The notes under the pieces were generated by a model. The model made no database searches, was not told where the DNA came from, and worked only from the letters and a program-made list of their open reading frames with translations. The position numbers and the translations under genes are program-made. Shown here piece after piece: positions 16,869 through 24,778 of a DNA stretch of 64,000 bases. Positions within the stretch are counted from its first letter, which is position 1. The number at the start of each line of letters is the position of its first letter. Source of the DNA: Streptomyces malachitofuscus (GTDB lineage: Bacteria; Actinomycetota; Actinomycetes; Streptomycetales; Streptomycetaceae); assembly GCF_014650055.1 (NCBI RefSeq), contig NZ_BMUF01000007.1, positions 124,001 to 188,000 on the forward strand, written 5' to 3'.

Positions 16869-17585
16869 ATGTCCGTCTTCGCCAGCCTCGTCGACCACCT
16901 GGCCGACCTGCTCCAGCCGCTGTTCGGCGTCTCCGCGGCGGCCGCCGCGATCGTCCTGTTCACCGCGCTCGTACGCCTTCTCGTCCACCCCCTCTCCCGG
17001 GCCGCCGCGCGCGGGCAGAAGGCCCGGGTGGCGCTCCAGCCGCGCATCGCCGAGCTGCGCCGCAAGCACCGGCACAACCCCGAGAAGCTCCAGCGGGCCG
17101 TGCTGGAACTGCACACCGCGGAGAAGGTGTCGCCGCTGTCCGGCTGTCTGCCGAGCCTCTTCCAGCTGCCCGCGTTCTTCCTGCTGTACCACCTGTTCTC
17201 CAGCGAGACGATCGGCGGACGCGCCAACGAGCTCCTCGGACACCGGCTGCTCGACGCTCCGCTCGGCGGACGGTGGGCGGACGCGCTCGGGGACGGCGGG
17301 GTGTTCGGCGGGGCGGGGCTCGTCTATCTCGGGCTGTTCGCGGTCGTCGCGGTGGTCGCCTGGTTCAGCTACCGGCTGTCGCGGCGCATGATGGCCGCCC
17401 AGCCGATGGCAGCCGGCGCGGGGGACGGCGAGCAGGTGCCGGGACTGGGCGCGGTGACCAAGGTGATGCCGTTCATGTCGTTCTTCACGCTCGTCACCGT
17501 CGCCGTCATGCCGCTGGCGGCCGGGCTCTACATGGCGACGAGCACGACCTGGAGCGTCGTGGAGCGGGCCGTGCTCTACCGGTGA
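16869..17585 (+). CDS. yidC2: YidC/Oxa1-family membrane insertase, second paralogue
   Basis: A 238-residue protein of the YidC/Oxa1/Alb3 family without the large periplasmic domain. Family marks are LVRLLVHPLSRAA with the conserved hydrophilic-groove Arg in the first helix, the cytosolic coil-like ARGQKARVALQPRIAELRRKHR with NPEKLQRAVLELH, then SGCLPSLFQLPAFFLLYHLF. Further helices lie at about 150-170 and 200-230. It is shorter than the usual actinobacterial YidC (about 400) and is probably an accessory copy. YidC inserts membrane proteins with or without SecYEG. It follows the DUF6412 gene. Confidence 0.9.
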   Translation: MSVFASLVDHLADLLQPLFGVSAAAAAIVLFTALVRLLVHPLSRAAARGQKARVALQPRIAELRRKHRHNPEKLQRAVLELHTAEKVSPLSGCLPSLFQLPAFFLLYHLFSSETIGGRANELLGHRLLDAPLGGRWADALGDGGVFGGAGLVYLGLFAVVAVVAWFSYRLSRRMMAAQPMAAGAGDGEQVPGLGAVTKVMPFMSFFTLVTVAVMPLAAGLYMATSTTWSVVERAVLYR

Positions 17586-17616
17586 ACGCCGTTCACGCAC
17601 GGTCCAGTACGTGAAC
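17582..17616. promoter_or_regulatory. Three GTGAAC/GTTCAC half-sites before FAH gene
   Basis: GTGAAC (17582-17587) faces GTTCAC (17591-17596), and a third half-site GTGAAC lies at 17611-17616, so the block can fold or bind as overlapping inverted repeats. The first half-site overlaps the stop of the yidC paralogue. It may be an operator for the downstream FAH-family gene or a weak terminator. Confidence 0.4.
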
Positions 17617-17733
17617 CGGGTCTTGCGGAGTGCACCGCCGACTTGGAGGATCGACCAGTCCTCCGACGGCTGCGCCTCGCCGCATCCGGGTCGTTCCCGT
17701 CGGACGGGCCCCGCGATCGAGGGAGACGTGACC

Positions 17734-18591
17734 ATGAAGCTGCTGCGAGTCGGTACGGCGGGACAGGAGCGGCCCGCACTGCTCGACTCCGAGGGGATCC
17801 TGCGGGACCTCTCGGGGCTCGTCGCCGACATCGACGGGGCTCTGCTCGCCGACGGGGCGGCGCTCGACCGCATCCGCGCCGCCGCCGACACGGGCGAACT
17901 GCTCGCGCTGGACGAGGAGGGGCTGCGGATCGGGCCGCCGCTGGCGCGCATCGGCAAGATCGTGTGCATCGGGCTCAACTACCACGACCACGCCCGTGAG
18001 ACGGGGGCCGAGCCGCCCGCCGAGCCGGTGATCTTCTTCAAGGCGGCGGACACGGTCGTCGGGCCGAACGACACGGTGCTGGTGCCGCGCGGGTCGGTCA
18101 AGACCGACTGGGAGGTCGAGCTGGCGGTCGTGATCGGGCGTACGGCGCGGTATCTGGAGTCGGCGGAGGAGGGGCTCGCGCACGTCGCCGGGTACGCCGT
18201 CGCGCACGACGTCTCCGAGCGGGAGTTCCAGATCGAGCGGGGCGGGACCTGGGACAAGGGGAAGAACTGCGAGACGTTCAACCCGTTGGGGCCGTGGCTG
18301 GTGACGGCGGACGAGGTGGGTGATCCGCAGGATCTGTCGCTGCGGCTGTGGGTGAACGGGGAGTTGCAGCAGGACGGGTCGACCGCTGATCAGATCTTTC
18401 CGGTGGGGGAGGTCGTGCGGTACGTCAGCCGGTTCATGACGCTTTATCCCGGGGATGTGATCAATACGGGGACGCCGGCGGGGGTGGCGATGGGGCGGGC
18501 CGAGCCGAAGCCGTATCTGCGGGCGGGGGATGTGGTGGAGCTGGAGGTCGGGGGGCTGGGGCGACAGCGGCAGGTGTTCGAGGGGGCGTGA
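17734..18591 (+). CDS. Fumarylacetoacetate hydrolase (FAH)-family enzyme
   Basis: A 285-residue FAH-family protein. The metal site is visible as Glu127 and Glu129 in DWEVELAVVIGR and Asp159 in AHDVSEREFQ. The signature GKIVCIGLNYHDHA (74-87), the lysine loop DKGKNCETF and TGTPAGVAMG are typical of the FAHD1/2-hydroxyhepta-2,4-dienedioate isomerase/acylpyruvase branch. The start ATG 17734 has GGGAGA upstream. Members cleave or isomerise C-C bonds in acylpyruvates and ring-cleavage products, or decarboxylate oxaloacetate. The substrate cannot be decided here. It is followed by a strong terminator-like hairpin. Confidence 0.92.
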   Translation: MKLLRVGTAGQERPALLDSEGILRDLSGLVADIDGALLADGAALDRIRAAADTGELLALDEEGLRIGPPLARIGKIVCIGLNYHDHARETGAEPPAEPVIFFKAADTVVGPNDTVLVPRGSVKTDWEVELAVVIGRTARYLESAEEGLAHVAGYAVAHDVSEREFQIERGGTWDKGKNCETFNPLGPWLVTADEVGDPQDLSLRLWVNGELQQDGSTADQIFPVGEVVRYVSRFMTLYPGDVINTGTPAGVAMGRAEPKPYLRAGDVVELEVGGLGRQRQVFEGA

Positions 18592-18602
18592 GGGGGGAGG
18601 GG

Positions 18603-18627
18603 GGCGGGGGTGTTTTTCGCCCCCGCC
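18603..18627 (+). terminator. Hairpin terminator after FAH gene
   Basis: GGCGGGGG (18603-18610) pairs with CCCCCGCC (18620-18627) around a loop containing TTTTT. It starts eleven bases after the stop codon. Confidence 0.6.
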
Positions 18628-18647
18628 GCCCCTTCCCGTCCCGTTCC

Positions 18648-18716
18648 TGGGGCTCCGCCCCAGACCCCCTTTTGCGCCCACGCGGCGGAGCCGCATATTG
18701 ATACAGCCCCGCGCCC
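18648..18716. repeat. Dispersed Streptomyces intergenic repeat fragment
   Basis: The interval holds the palindrome TGGGGCTCCGCCCCA (18648-18662), then GCGGCGGAGCCGC and a tail ending CAGCCCCGCGCCCCT. The pieces are familiar to me as parts of a palindromic element scattered between genes in many Streptomyces genomes. It lies between two convergent genes and may act as a bidirectional terminator. Confidence 0.55.
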
Positions 18717-19205
18717 CTAAATTCCCTGGGCCTCGGTCAAGTAGTGGTCCAGGGCTTCCACCACCATCTTGTGGTCCTCGAGTTGGGGGAGCCCTGAGAC
18801 CGTCACCGCACCGATGACGCCCGCGCCCTCCACCGTGATGGGGAAGGAGCCGCCGTGGGCCGCGTAGGTGTCGGGGTCCAGGCGGGAGGAGGCCTCGAAG
18901 GTCGTGCCCTTGGCGCGGTGGCGGGCGCCCACCAGGTAGGAGGCGGAGCCGTAGCGCTCCACCACCCGGCGCTTGCGCGCGATCCAGGCGTCGTTGTCGG
19001 GGACCGAACCGGGCAGGGCGGCGTGGAAGAGCTGCTGGCCGGAGCGGTGGATGTCGATGGCCACGGGGGCCTGACGCTCCCGGGCCATCTCCACCAGCAG
19101 CGAGCCGAGCGCCCACGCGTCGTCGTACGTGAACTGCCGGAAGACCAGGCGGCGTTCCTGGGCCTCGAGCTCCTCCACGGTCGGGGTGAGTTCCGGAGTG
19201 GTCAC
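18717..19205 (-). CDS. Heme-degrading-domain / UPF0303 protein
   Basis: A 162-residue protein of the UPF0303/HbpS-like group annotated as a heme-degrading domain protein. Hallmarks are LVFRQFTYDDAWALG, PVAIDIHRSGQQLFHAALPG, the basic IARKRRVVERYG, and AAHGGSFPITVEGAGVIGAVTVSG, the shared GlcG/HbpS fold. The start GTG (19203-19205) overlaps the oxidoreductase stop as GTGA, so the two are translated together. Coupling to a sugar-type oxidoreductase is common in Streptomyces. Whether it binds heme or corrinoid is not testable by eye. Confidence 0.85.
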   Translation of the reverse strand: MTTPELTPTVEELEAQERRLVFRQFTYDDAWALGSLLVEMARERQAPVAIDIHRSGQQLFHAALPGSVPDNDAWIARKRRVVERYGSASYLVGARHRAKGTTFEASSRLDPDTYAAHGGSFPITVEGAGVIGAVTVSGLPQLEDHKMVVEALDHYLTEAQGI

Positions 19206-20269
19206 AGGGTCACCGTCACCTTCTCGTGGGCGGAGCGGCGGGCCGCCTCCAGTACGTCGAGGGCGGCGGCCGCCTCCAGCGCGGTCACCGGGTTGGGGGC
19301 GCCGTCCAGGAGGGCGCGCGCCACGCCCGTGTAGTAGGCGGGGTAGTCGCCCGGGAGGGTCGGTACGGCGGTGCCGCCGCCGGTCACCGGGGACTCGCCG
19401 GCGCCGACCCTGCCCCACAGGTTCTCGGGCTCCGTGCCCCAGTCGGGGCCGGGGCGCGCGCCGTCGCGCAGGGCGGCCTCCTGGGGGTCGAGGCCGTGCT
19501 TGACGTAGCCGGCCTTCGAGCCGAGGACGCGGAAGCGCGGGCCGAGCTGGGCCGTGGTCGCGGAGACGTAGAGGTGGGAGCGGACGCCGCTCTCGTGCGT
19601 GAGCGCGATGAACGTGTCGTCGTCGGTCCGCGCGCCCTCGCGGCGGACGTCCGTCTCGGCGTACACGGAGGTCACCGGGCCGAAGAGGACCAGTGCCTGG
19701 TCGACGACGTGGCTGCCGAGGTCGTAGAGGAGACCTCCGATCTCCGCCGGGTCGCCGGATTCGCGCCAGCCGCCCTTGAGCTGCGGGCGCCAGCGCTCGA
19801 AGCGGGACTCGAAGCGGTACACGTCGCCGAGCCCGCCCTCGTCGATCAGCTTGCGCAGGGTGAGGAAGTCGTTGTCCCAGCGGCGGTTCTGGAAGACGGA
19901 GAGGAGCAGCCCGCGCTCCTCCGCGAGCGCCGCCAGCTCGCGGGCCTCGGCCGCCGTACCGGCGACGGGCTTGTCCACGACGACCGGCAGCCCGGCCTCG
20001 ATCGCGGTGGTGGCGAGCGGGACGTGCGTCTTGTTCGGGGACGCGATGACGATCAGGTCCAGCTCGTCGGCGCGGTCGAACAGCTCGTCCGGGGTCGCGG
20101 CGAGGCGTACGTCCGGGAACGCGGCGCGGGCCTGCTGCTGCCGCTCGGGGTTCGAGGTGACCACCGTGTCGAGCGCGAGGCCCTCGGTCGCGGCGATCAG
20201 CGGGGCGTGGAACACGGAGCCCGCGAGGCCGTAGCCGACGAGGCCGACGCGGAGGGGAGTGCCAGTCAT
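19202..20269 (-). CDS. Gfo/Idh/MocA-family NAD(P)-dependent oxidoreductase
   Basis: A 355-residue dehydrogenase. The N-terminal Rossmann fold has VGLVGYGLAGSVFHAPLI (GxGxxG-type). EAGLPVVVDKPVAGTAAEAREL carries the conserved catalytic-region Lys of the EKP motif (here DKP). The C-terminal domain holds GGLLYDLGSHVVDQALVLFG with the GxxxDxxxH pattern. Such enzymes oxidise sugars, inositols or related polyols. The gene is divergent from a ROK regulator across a 25-base palindrome and is coupled to the heme-degrading-domain gene, so it is likely sugar-responsive. The start is ATG 20267-20269. Confidence 0.92.
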   Translation of the reverse strand: MTGTPLRVGLVGYGLAGSVFHAPLIAATEGLALDTVVTSNPERQQQARAAFPDVRLAATPDELFDRADELDLIVIASPNKTHVPLATTAIEAGLPVVVDKPVAGTAAEARELAALAEERGLLLSVFQNRRWDNDFLTLRKLIDEGGLGDVYRFESRFERWRPQLKGGWRESGDPAEIGGLLYDLGSHVVDQALVLFGPVTSVYAETDVRREGARTDDDTFIALTHESGVRSHLYVSATTAQLGPRFRVLGSKAGYVKHGLDPQEAALRDGARPGPDWGTEPENLWGRVGAGESPVTGGGTAVPTLPGDYPAYYTGVARALLDGAPNPVTALEAAAALDVLEAARRSAHEKVTVTL

Positions 20270-20275
20270 GGGACT

Positions 20276-20300
20276 ACTTTCGCAACGCTGTTGCCAAAGT
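20276..20300. promoter_or_regulatory. 25-bp palindromic operator between oxidoreductase and ROK gene
   Basis: ACTTTCGCAAC (20276-20286), a three-base centre, and GTTGCCAAAGT (20290-20300) form an inverted repeat with only one mismatched pair per arm outside the centre. It begins six bases from the oxidoreductase start and 28 bases from the ROK start, ideal for repression of both divergent genes by the ROK protein. Confidence 0.75.
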
Positions 20301-20327
20301 GCAAGCGGGAGGGAGAATGGGCGGGTG

Positions 20328-21482
20328 ATGAGGTCGAACGAGGGCAGCAGCGGTGCGGGCGGCGGCGCGGGTGGCGCGGGGCGCGCGAGCGGTGCGGGGC
20401 AGCTGGGGGTGAACCTTCTCGGCCTGCGCAGCCACAACACCGCGCTCGTGCTGGATCTGCTGCGCACCGCGGGAACGGAGGGCATCAGCCGGCTGGAACT
20501 CGCCGAGCGGACCGGGCTCACCCCGCAGGCCGTCAGCAAGATCACGGCACGGCTGCGGGAGGACGGGCTCGCCGCGGAGGCCGGACGCCGGGCGTCCACG
20601 GGCGGCAAGCCGCGCACGGTGCTGCGCCTGGTGCCGGAGGCGGGGCACGCGGTGGGCGTGCATCTCGACCGCGACGAGACACGGGCGGTGCTGGTCGACC
20701 TCGACGGGACGGTGGTGGCCCGGCGGAGGGCGCCGCTGGACCTGGGGGCGGGGGCGGACACGGTGCTCGCGGGAGTGGCCGGGGTCGTCGAGTCGCTGCG
20801 GGCGGAGGTGGCCGGAAGCCGGCGCGCGCCGCTCGGGGTGGGGGTGGCGCTGCCGGGGCCGCTCGATCACCGGCGGGGAGTGCTGCACCGGGTGACGGGC
20901 TTTCCCGAGTGGGACGGCTACCCGCTGCGGGACGCGCTCGAGGAGCGGCTGGATGTGCCGGTGGTCGTCGACAAGGACACCAACGCGGCGGCGCTGGGGC
21001 TGGCGGTCGGGGGAGTGGGCGGTTCGTTCGCCTACCTGCACCTGGGGACCGGGCTGGGGGCGGGGCTGGTGATCGGGGGGAGTGTGCACCGGGGGCCGCG
21101 GACGGGGGCGGGGGAGTTCGGGCACCAGGTGGTGCAGCTGGACGGGCCGCCGTGCGGGTGCGGGGACCGGGGGTGTGTGGAGGTGCTCTGTCTGGGTGCG
21201 GTGGCTCGGGGGGAGGTCGAGGAGGCGGCGCGGGTGCTGGGGGCGGCTGCGGCGAATCTCGTGGGGTTGCTGGACATCGATCTCGTGCTCCTCGGGGGGC
21301 GGACGATCGAGACGGGGGCGGAGACGTTCTTGGAGGGGGTGCAGGGGGTGTTGGCGGCGCGGGCGGGGCGTACGGGGGAGGCGACGGTGCCGGTGCGGCT
21401 TGCGGGGGGTGGGGTGCTCGGGGTTGCGGAGGGGGCGGCGCAGCTTGTGCTGGCGCCGGTGTTCGGGCGGGGGGACGCGTGA
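20328..21482 (+). CDS. ROK-family transcriptional regulator
   Basis: About 384 residues. A Gly-rich lead precedes a winged HTH (ISRLELAERTGLTPQAVSKITARLREDGL, residues 53-81). The ROK sugar-binding domain has DKDTNAAALGLAVGG (215-229), GTGLGAGLVIGGSVHRG and the zinc cluster GEFGHQ...PPCGCGDRGCVEV (His266, Cys276, Cys278, Cys283). It lacks any sign of truncation. The start ATG 20328 follows a purine-rich ribosome site; a GTG directly before it is possible. The last 500 bases are unusually G-rich (runs of five to six G). It likely represses the divergent oxidoreductase until a sugar or sugar phosphate binds. Confidence 0.93.
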   Translation: MRSNEGSSGAGGGAGGAGRASGAGQLGVNLLGLRSHNTALVLDLLRTAGTEGISRLELAERTGLTPQAVSKITARLREDGLAAEAGRRASTGGKPRTVLRLVPEAGHAVGVHLDRDETRAVLVDLDGTVVARRRAPLDLGAGADTVLAGVAGVVESLRAEVAGSRRAPLGVGVALPGPLDHRRGVLHRVTGFPEWDGYPLRDALEERLDVPVVVDKDTNAAALGLAVGGVGGSFAYLHLGTGLGAGLVIGGSVHRGPRTGAGEFGHQVVQLDGPPCGCGDRGCVEVLCLGAVARGEVEEAARVLGAAAANLVGLLDIDLVLLGGRTIETGAETFLEGVQGVLAARAGRTGEATVPVRLAGGGVLGVAEGAAQLVLAPVFGRGDA

Positions 21483-21553
21483 GGGGGTCGGCGTGCGGTG
21501 GCTCGTGGGCGCGTCGGCGGGTGTCCGGCGTTGGTGTGGGCCGGGGGGTGTCT

Positions 21554-21620
21554 GCGCAGCCCGGCGTTTGCGGGGTGCCGTCGCGCCCACCCGTGCCGCC
21601 CCAGCGGCACGACTGCCCGC
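21554..21620. repeat. Intergenic mosaic repeat, copy 1
   Basis: A left arm (GCGCAGCCCGGCGTTTGCGG and GGTGCC) is followed by a hairpin centre, with GTGCCGC (21593-21599) pairing GCGGCAC (21604-21610), and by the right arm GGCACGACTGCCCGC. The same arms recur at 59098 and 59254. It lies between the ROK and HAD genes, both on the plus strand. Confidence 0.75.
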
Positions 21621-21705
21621 GGCTGAGCAGAGGCATTCCCCTCATGATCCGGGGCTGTTTAGGCTGGGGCGCACGCAGGAACGCGTAGGGCAGGAGATCC
21701 CGCAC

Positions 21706-22485
21706 ATGGCAGACCGCAAGCCGATCGAATCGTGGCTCACCGACATGGACGGGGTGTTGATCCACGAGGGCGTACCGATCCCCGGCGCCGACGCCTTCAT
21801 CAAGAAGCTGCGCGAATCCGGCAAGCCCTTCCTGGTCCTCACCAACAACTCGATCTACACCGGGCGCGATCTGCACGCCCGGCTGCGCCGGATGGGGCTG
21901 GAAGTCCCGATCGAGAACATTTGGACCTCCGCCCTCGCCACCGCCCAGTTCCTGGACGACCAGCGTCCCGGCGGCTCGGCGTACGTCATCGGCGAGGCCG
22001 GACTGACCACCGCGCTGCACGACATCGGTTACGTCCTCACCGACCACGAGCCCGACTACGTGGTGCTCGGGGAGACGCGGACGTACTCCTTCGAGGCCAT
22101 GACGAAGGCGGTCCGTCTCATCAACGACGGCGCCCGCTTCATCTGCACCAACCCCGACGAGACCGGCCCCTCCGTCGAGGGACCGCTCCCGGCGACCGGC
22201 GCCGTGGCCGCGCTGATCACCAAGGCGACCGGCAGGCAGCCGTACTTCGCGGGCAAGCCGAACCCGCTGATGATGCGCACCGGGCTCAACACCATCGGGG
22301 CCCACTCCGAGAGCAGCGCGATGATCGGCGACCGCATGGACACCGACGTGCTGGCCGGCATGGAGGCCGGGATGCAGACCTTCCTGGTGCTCACCGGCCT
22401 GACCAGGCCGGAGCAGGTGGAGAACTTCCCGTACCGCCCCTCGCAGGTCGTGGACTCCATCGCGGACATCGTCGACCTGGTCTGA
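21706..22485 (+). CDS. HAD-IIA (NagD-like) phosphatase
   Basis: A 259-residue HAD hydrolase of subclass IIA. Motif I is LTDMDGVLIH (Asp13, Asp15). Motif II is LVLTNNS, with the NagD-type cap that follows. Motif III is FAGKPNPLMM and motif IV is MIGDRMDTDVLAGMEAG. The start ATG 21706 has GGAG about ten bases upstream. NagD-like enzymes dephosphorylate nucleotides or small sugar phosphates; specificity is unknown. It stands alone downstream of the mosaic repeat. Confidence 0.93.
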   Translation: MADRKPIESWLTDMDGVLIHEGVPIPGADAFIKKLRESGKPFLVLTNNSIYTGRDLHARLRRMGLEVPIENIWTSALATAQFLDDQRPGGSAYVIGEAGLTTALHDIGYVLTDHEPDYVVLGETRTYSFEAMTKAVRLINDGARFICTNPDETGPSVEGPLPATGAVAALITKATGRQPYFAGKPNPLMMRTGLNTIGAHSESSAMIGDRMDTDVLAGMEAGMQTFLVLTGLTRPEQVENFPYRPSQVVDSIADIVDLV

Positions 22486-22583
22486 TTCCGGGGCGGTTCA
22501 CCCGTACGGAGCAGTCGGCGCCGGGGTGGGGATGCGGCTCCCCGGTCCGCGCGGGACCCTCCAGGTGTGTCTGGAGGTTCACG

Positions 22584-23228
22584 ATGGGTTCCCTGCGTAT
22601 CACTCTCCGTCCGGATGGGGGTCGCCGGGAGGAACGCCTCCCGTCGGGCACCGGGCGGCTGCTCGCCGGGGTGGCCTGGCTGGTGCTGCTGCTCGGGCTG
22701 TGGCTGTGGGGCGGTCCGGCGCCGGCCGGTGCGCCCGCCGGGCTGACCGGGCCCGCGACCGGAGACATGGCGGCGGCCGGACGCCCGCCCCCCGCGCACT
22801 CCTCCACGGTGCCGCGCCGCCTCGACATCCCCGCTCTCGATGTGCGGGCTCCGGTGACCGCCCGCGGTCTGGACGAACACGGCGCCCTCGCACCGCCCCC
22901 GCCCGGCGCGGTCGCCTGGTACGCGGACGGGGTGGTCCCGGGCGCTCCCGGCACCGCGCTGATGGCGGGGCGGATCGGCGACACAGGGGACCTGCCCGCC
23001 GTCGGACAGGAGATCAGGGTGGTCGGTGCGGACGGCGAGACCGCCGGGTTCACCGTGCGGGACGTCCGGGTCGTCGACCGCGACCAGTACGACGCCCGGC
23101 GGGCCCTCGCCCCGCGCCGTGACGGAGGGGCCGAGCTGCGGCTGATCACCTGCGGCCGGGCCGACGGCCGTACCGCCGGCGACTGCGCGGAACACGTGAT
23201 CGTCTCCGCGTTCCCGGCAGGCGGCTGA
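22584..23228 (+). CDS. Class F sortase-like protein lacking catalytic His and Arg
   Basis: A 214-residue protein with one N-terminal membrane helix (residues about 26-43), a Pro/Ala linker, then the sortase fold: LDIPALDVRAPVTARGLDEHG, GAVAWYADGVVPGAPGTALMAG and AELRLITCGRADG. The nucleophile Cys190 is present in TLxTC-like context (LITC). The His expected in the strand after GTA(L/V) (normally AGHVD) is Arg130 here (AGRIGD). The Arg expected near the end (YRDNV in relatives) is replaced (CAEHV, Ala202). It may be a non-catalytic or altered sortase. No LPxTG substrate is adjacent. Confidence 0.85.
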   Translation: MGSLRITLRPDGGRREERLPSGTGRLLAGVAWLVLLLGLWLWGGPAPAGAPAGLTGPATGDMAAAGRPPPAHSSTVPRRLDIPALDVRAPVTARGLDEHGALAPPPPGAVAWYADGVVPGAPGTALMAGRIGDTGDLPAVGQEIRVVGADGETAGFTVRDVRVVDRDQYDARRALAPRRDGGAELRLITCGRADGRTAGDCAEHVIVSAFPAGG

Positions 23229-23261
23229 ACGCCGGACCCCGAGTCCGTCCTGCCCTGACCT

Positions 23262-23304
23262 GGCCCGGTCGGCGGCCCGCTCCCCGGAGGCCGCCGACCG
23301 GGCC
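23262..23304 (+). terminator. Strong hairpin terminator after sortase-like gene
   Basis: GGCCCGGTCGGCGGCC (23262-23277) pairs perfectly over 16 bases with 23289-23304 around an 11-base loop, 34 bases past the stop. There is no U-tract, as is usual in Streptomyces. Confidence 0.8.
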
Positions 23305-23676
23305 GGTCCTCGACCGCGCGGACGGCACGGGCCGCGGGAGTGACCCGGCGGGCCGCGCGGGAGGCCGGAGGGGCCGGGGCGCGCAGGAGCACCGGCCGGG
23401 CGGGAGCGCCGCCCGGCCGGGTCGGTGCGCACGACTCTAGAACGAAAGCGGTGCCGGGCCCAGGGATGATTGACGCCAAGTCCCGTACCCGTAGCGGTCC
23501 GTGATCGCCGCAGGTGGCCCTGGGCGGGGGCCTCGCCGGCGCCGGTGCGGCCCCGCACCGGACACCGTGCTGTAACAGCTCACGGACAAGGCGGGATCGG
23601 CCTCGTGGGTGCCGCGGAGCGTATGTCAGGATTGGGGCTCGGAACACATGGAACAAGTGCACCCAAGGGGGGTTGG
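23305..23676. other. Intergenic region upstream of cslZ
   Basis: 372 bases with no convincing gene. Frames are open on the plus strand upstream of the cslZ start but lack a lipoprotein signal or family similarity. An AAGGGGGG ribosome site stands directly before ATG 23677. Promoter elements cannot be assigned with confidence. Confidence 0.5.
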
Positions 23677-24714
23677 ATGTACGGCAGCAGGGGGGTCGGG
23701 GCGTTCGCCGGGAGGCGGGCGTCCGCAGCGGTGCTGGGGGCGGCACTGCTGATCACGGGGTGTTCCTCCTCCGGCGACGACAAGGGGGAAGGCCAGGGGG
23801 ACGCGGCCGGCGGGGTCATCACGCAGCAGCCGAAGGAGGCCGACCCCTTCTGGGTCAACCCCGAGGGTCTCGCCGTGCGGAAGGTCGCCGAACTGCAGCA
23901 GGACGGCAAGAAGGGCGAGGCCGAGCAGATCCGCAAGATCGCCGAGCAGCCCGTCGGCGAGTGGATCAGTCCGGAGAACCCCGAGGAGCAGGTGCGCGGC
24001 CTCACCGAGGGAGCCGACAAGGTCGGCCGCACCGCGCTGCTGGTGCTCTACAACATCCCGCACCGCGACTGCGGCCAGTACTCGCAGGGCGGCGCCGCCG
24101 ACGGCAACGCCTACCGGGAGTTCGTCGACGCGGTCGCCAAGGGCATCGGGGACCGTCCGGCGACGGTGATACTCGAGCCCGACGCGGTGCTGCACCTGGT
24201 GGACGGCTGCACCCCGCAGCAGTTCCACGAGGAGCGCTACGATCTCCTCAGCGGCGCCGTCGCCAAGCTCAAGGGCCTGAAGAACACCAAGGTGTACCTG
24301 GACGCGGGCAACGCGGGCTGGGGCAACCCCGACCAGATCTTCGACCCGCTCAAGCGGGCGGGCATCGACCAGGCCGACGGCTTCGCGGTGAACGTGTCGA
24401 ACTTCTACTCGACCGAGGACTCCATCGCCTACGGCAAGCAGCTCTCCGCCAAGGTCGGCAACAAGCCGTTCGTCATCGACACCAGCCGCAACGGCAACGG
24501 CCCCTACACCGAGGGCGCCGCGGACGAACGCTGGTGCAACCCGCCCGGCCGCGCGCTCGGCGAGACCCCGACCGTGGACACCGCGGACCCGCTGGTCGAC
24601 GCCTACCTGTGGGTGAAGCGGCCCGGCGAGTCGGACGGCGAGTGCAAGGGCGGCCCGAAGGCGGGCCAGTGGTGGGCGGACTACGCCCTGGATCTCGCCG
24701 AGGCCAGCGACTGA
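23677..24714 (+). CDS. cslZ: GH6 endoglucanase lipoprotein of the csl locus
   Basis: A 345-residue secreted glycoside hydrolase family 6 protein. The lipoprotein signal ends in LITGC (Cys29). GH6 marks are YNIPHRDCGQY (acid Asp131), VILEPDAVLHLVDGC (Asp169), VYLDAGNAGWGNPD, GFAVNVSNFY and FVIDTSRNGNG (Asp268). Cys132/Cys178 and Cys287/Cys323 can form the two usual disulfides. It would cut beta-1,4-glucan outside the membrane. Homologues (cslZ) belong to the cslA-glxA locus that makes a glucan at hyphal tips. The start ATG 23677 follows AAGGGGGG. It is convergent with the nSTAND gene, which separates it from glxA here. Confidence 0.92.
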   Translation: MYGSRGVGAFAGRRASAAVLGAALLITGCSSSGDDKGEGQGDAAGGVITQQPKEADPFWVNPEGLAVRKVAELQQDGKKGEAEQIRKIAEQPVGEWISPENPEEQVRGLTEGADKVGRTALLVLYNIPHRDCGQYSQGGAADGNAYREFVDAVAKGIGDRPATVILEPDAVLHLVDGCTPQQFHEERYDLLSGAVAKLKGLKNTKVYLDAGNAGWGNPDQIFDPLKRAGIDQADGFAVNVSNFYSTEDSIAYGKQLSAKVGNKPFVIDTSRNGNGPYTEGAADERWCNPPGRALGETPTVDTADPLVDAYLWVKRPGESDGECKGGPKAGQWWADYALDLAEASD

Positions 24715-24778
24715 CACCCGTGCCGCGCCGGGGCGGGCCGACCCGCCTGCCCCGGACAGCCCGTGTCCCGGACTGACC

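Noticed and set aside
20328..21482. G-rich 3' half of the ROK gene as a sign of horizontal transfer
   Set aside because: The frame keeps all ROK motifs; the G-runs reflect Gly/Val codons and choice of G at third positions, not a foreign segment.
19226..21688. 820-codon plus-strand frame opposite the oxidoreductase and ROK genes
   Set aside because: Extreme Gly/Arg composition, antisense or off-frame to two well-supported families.
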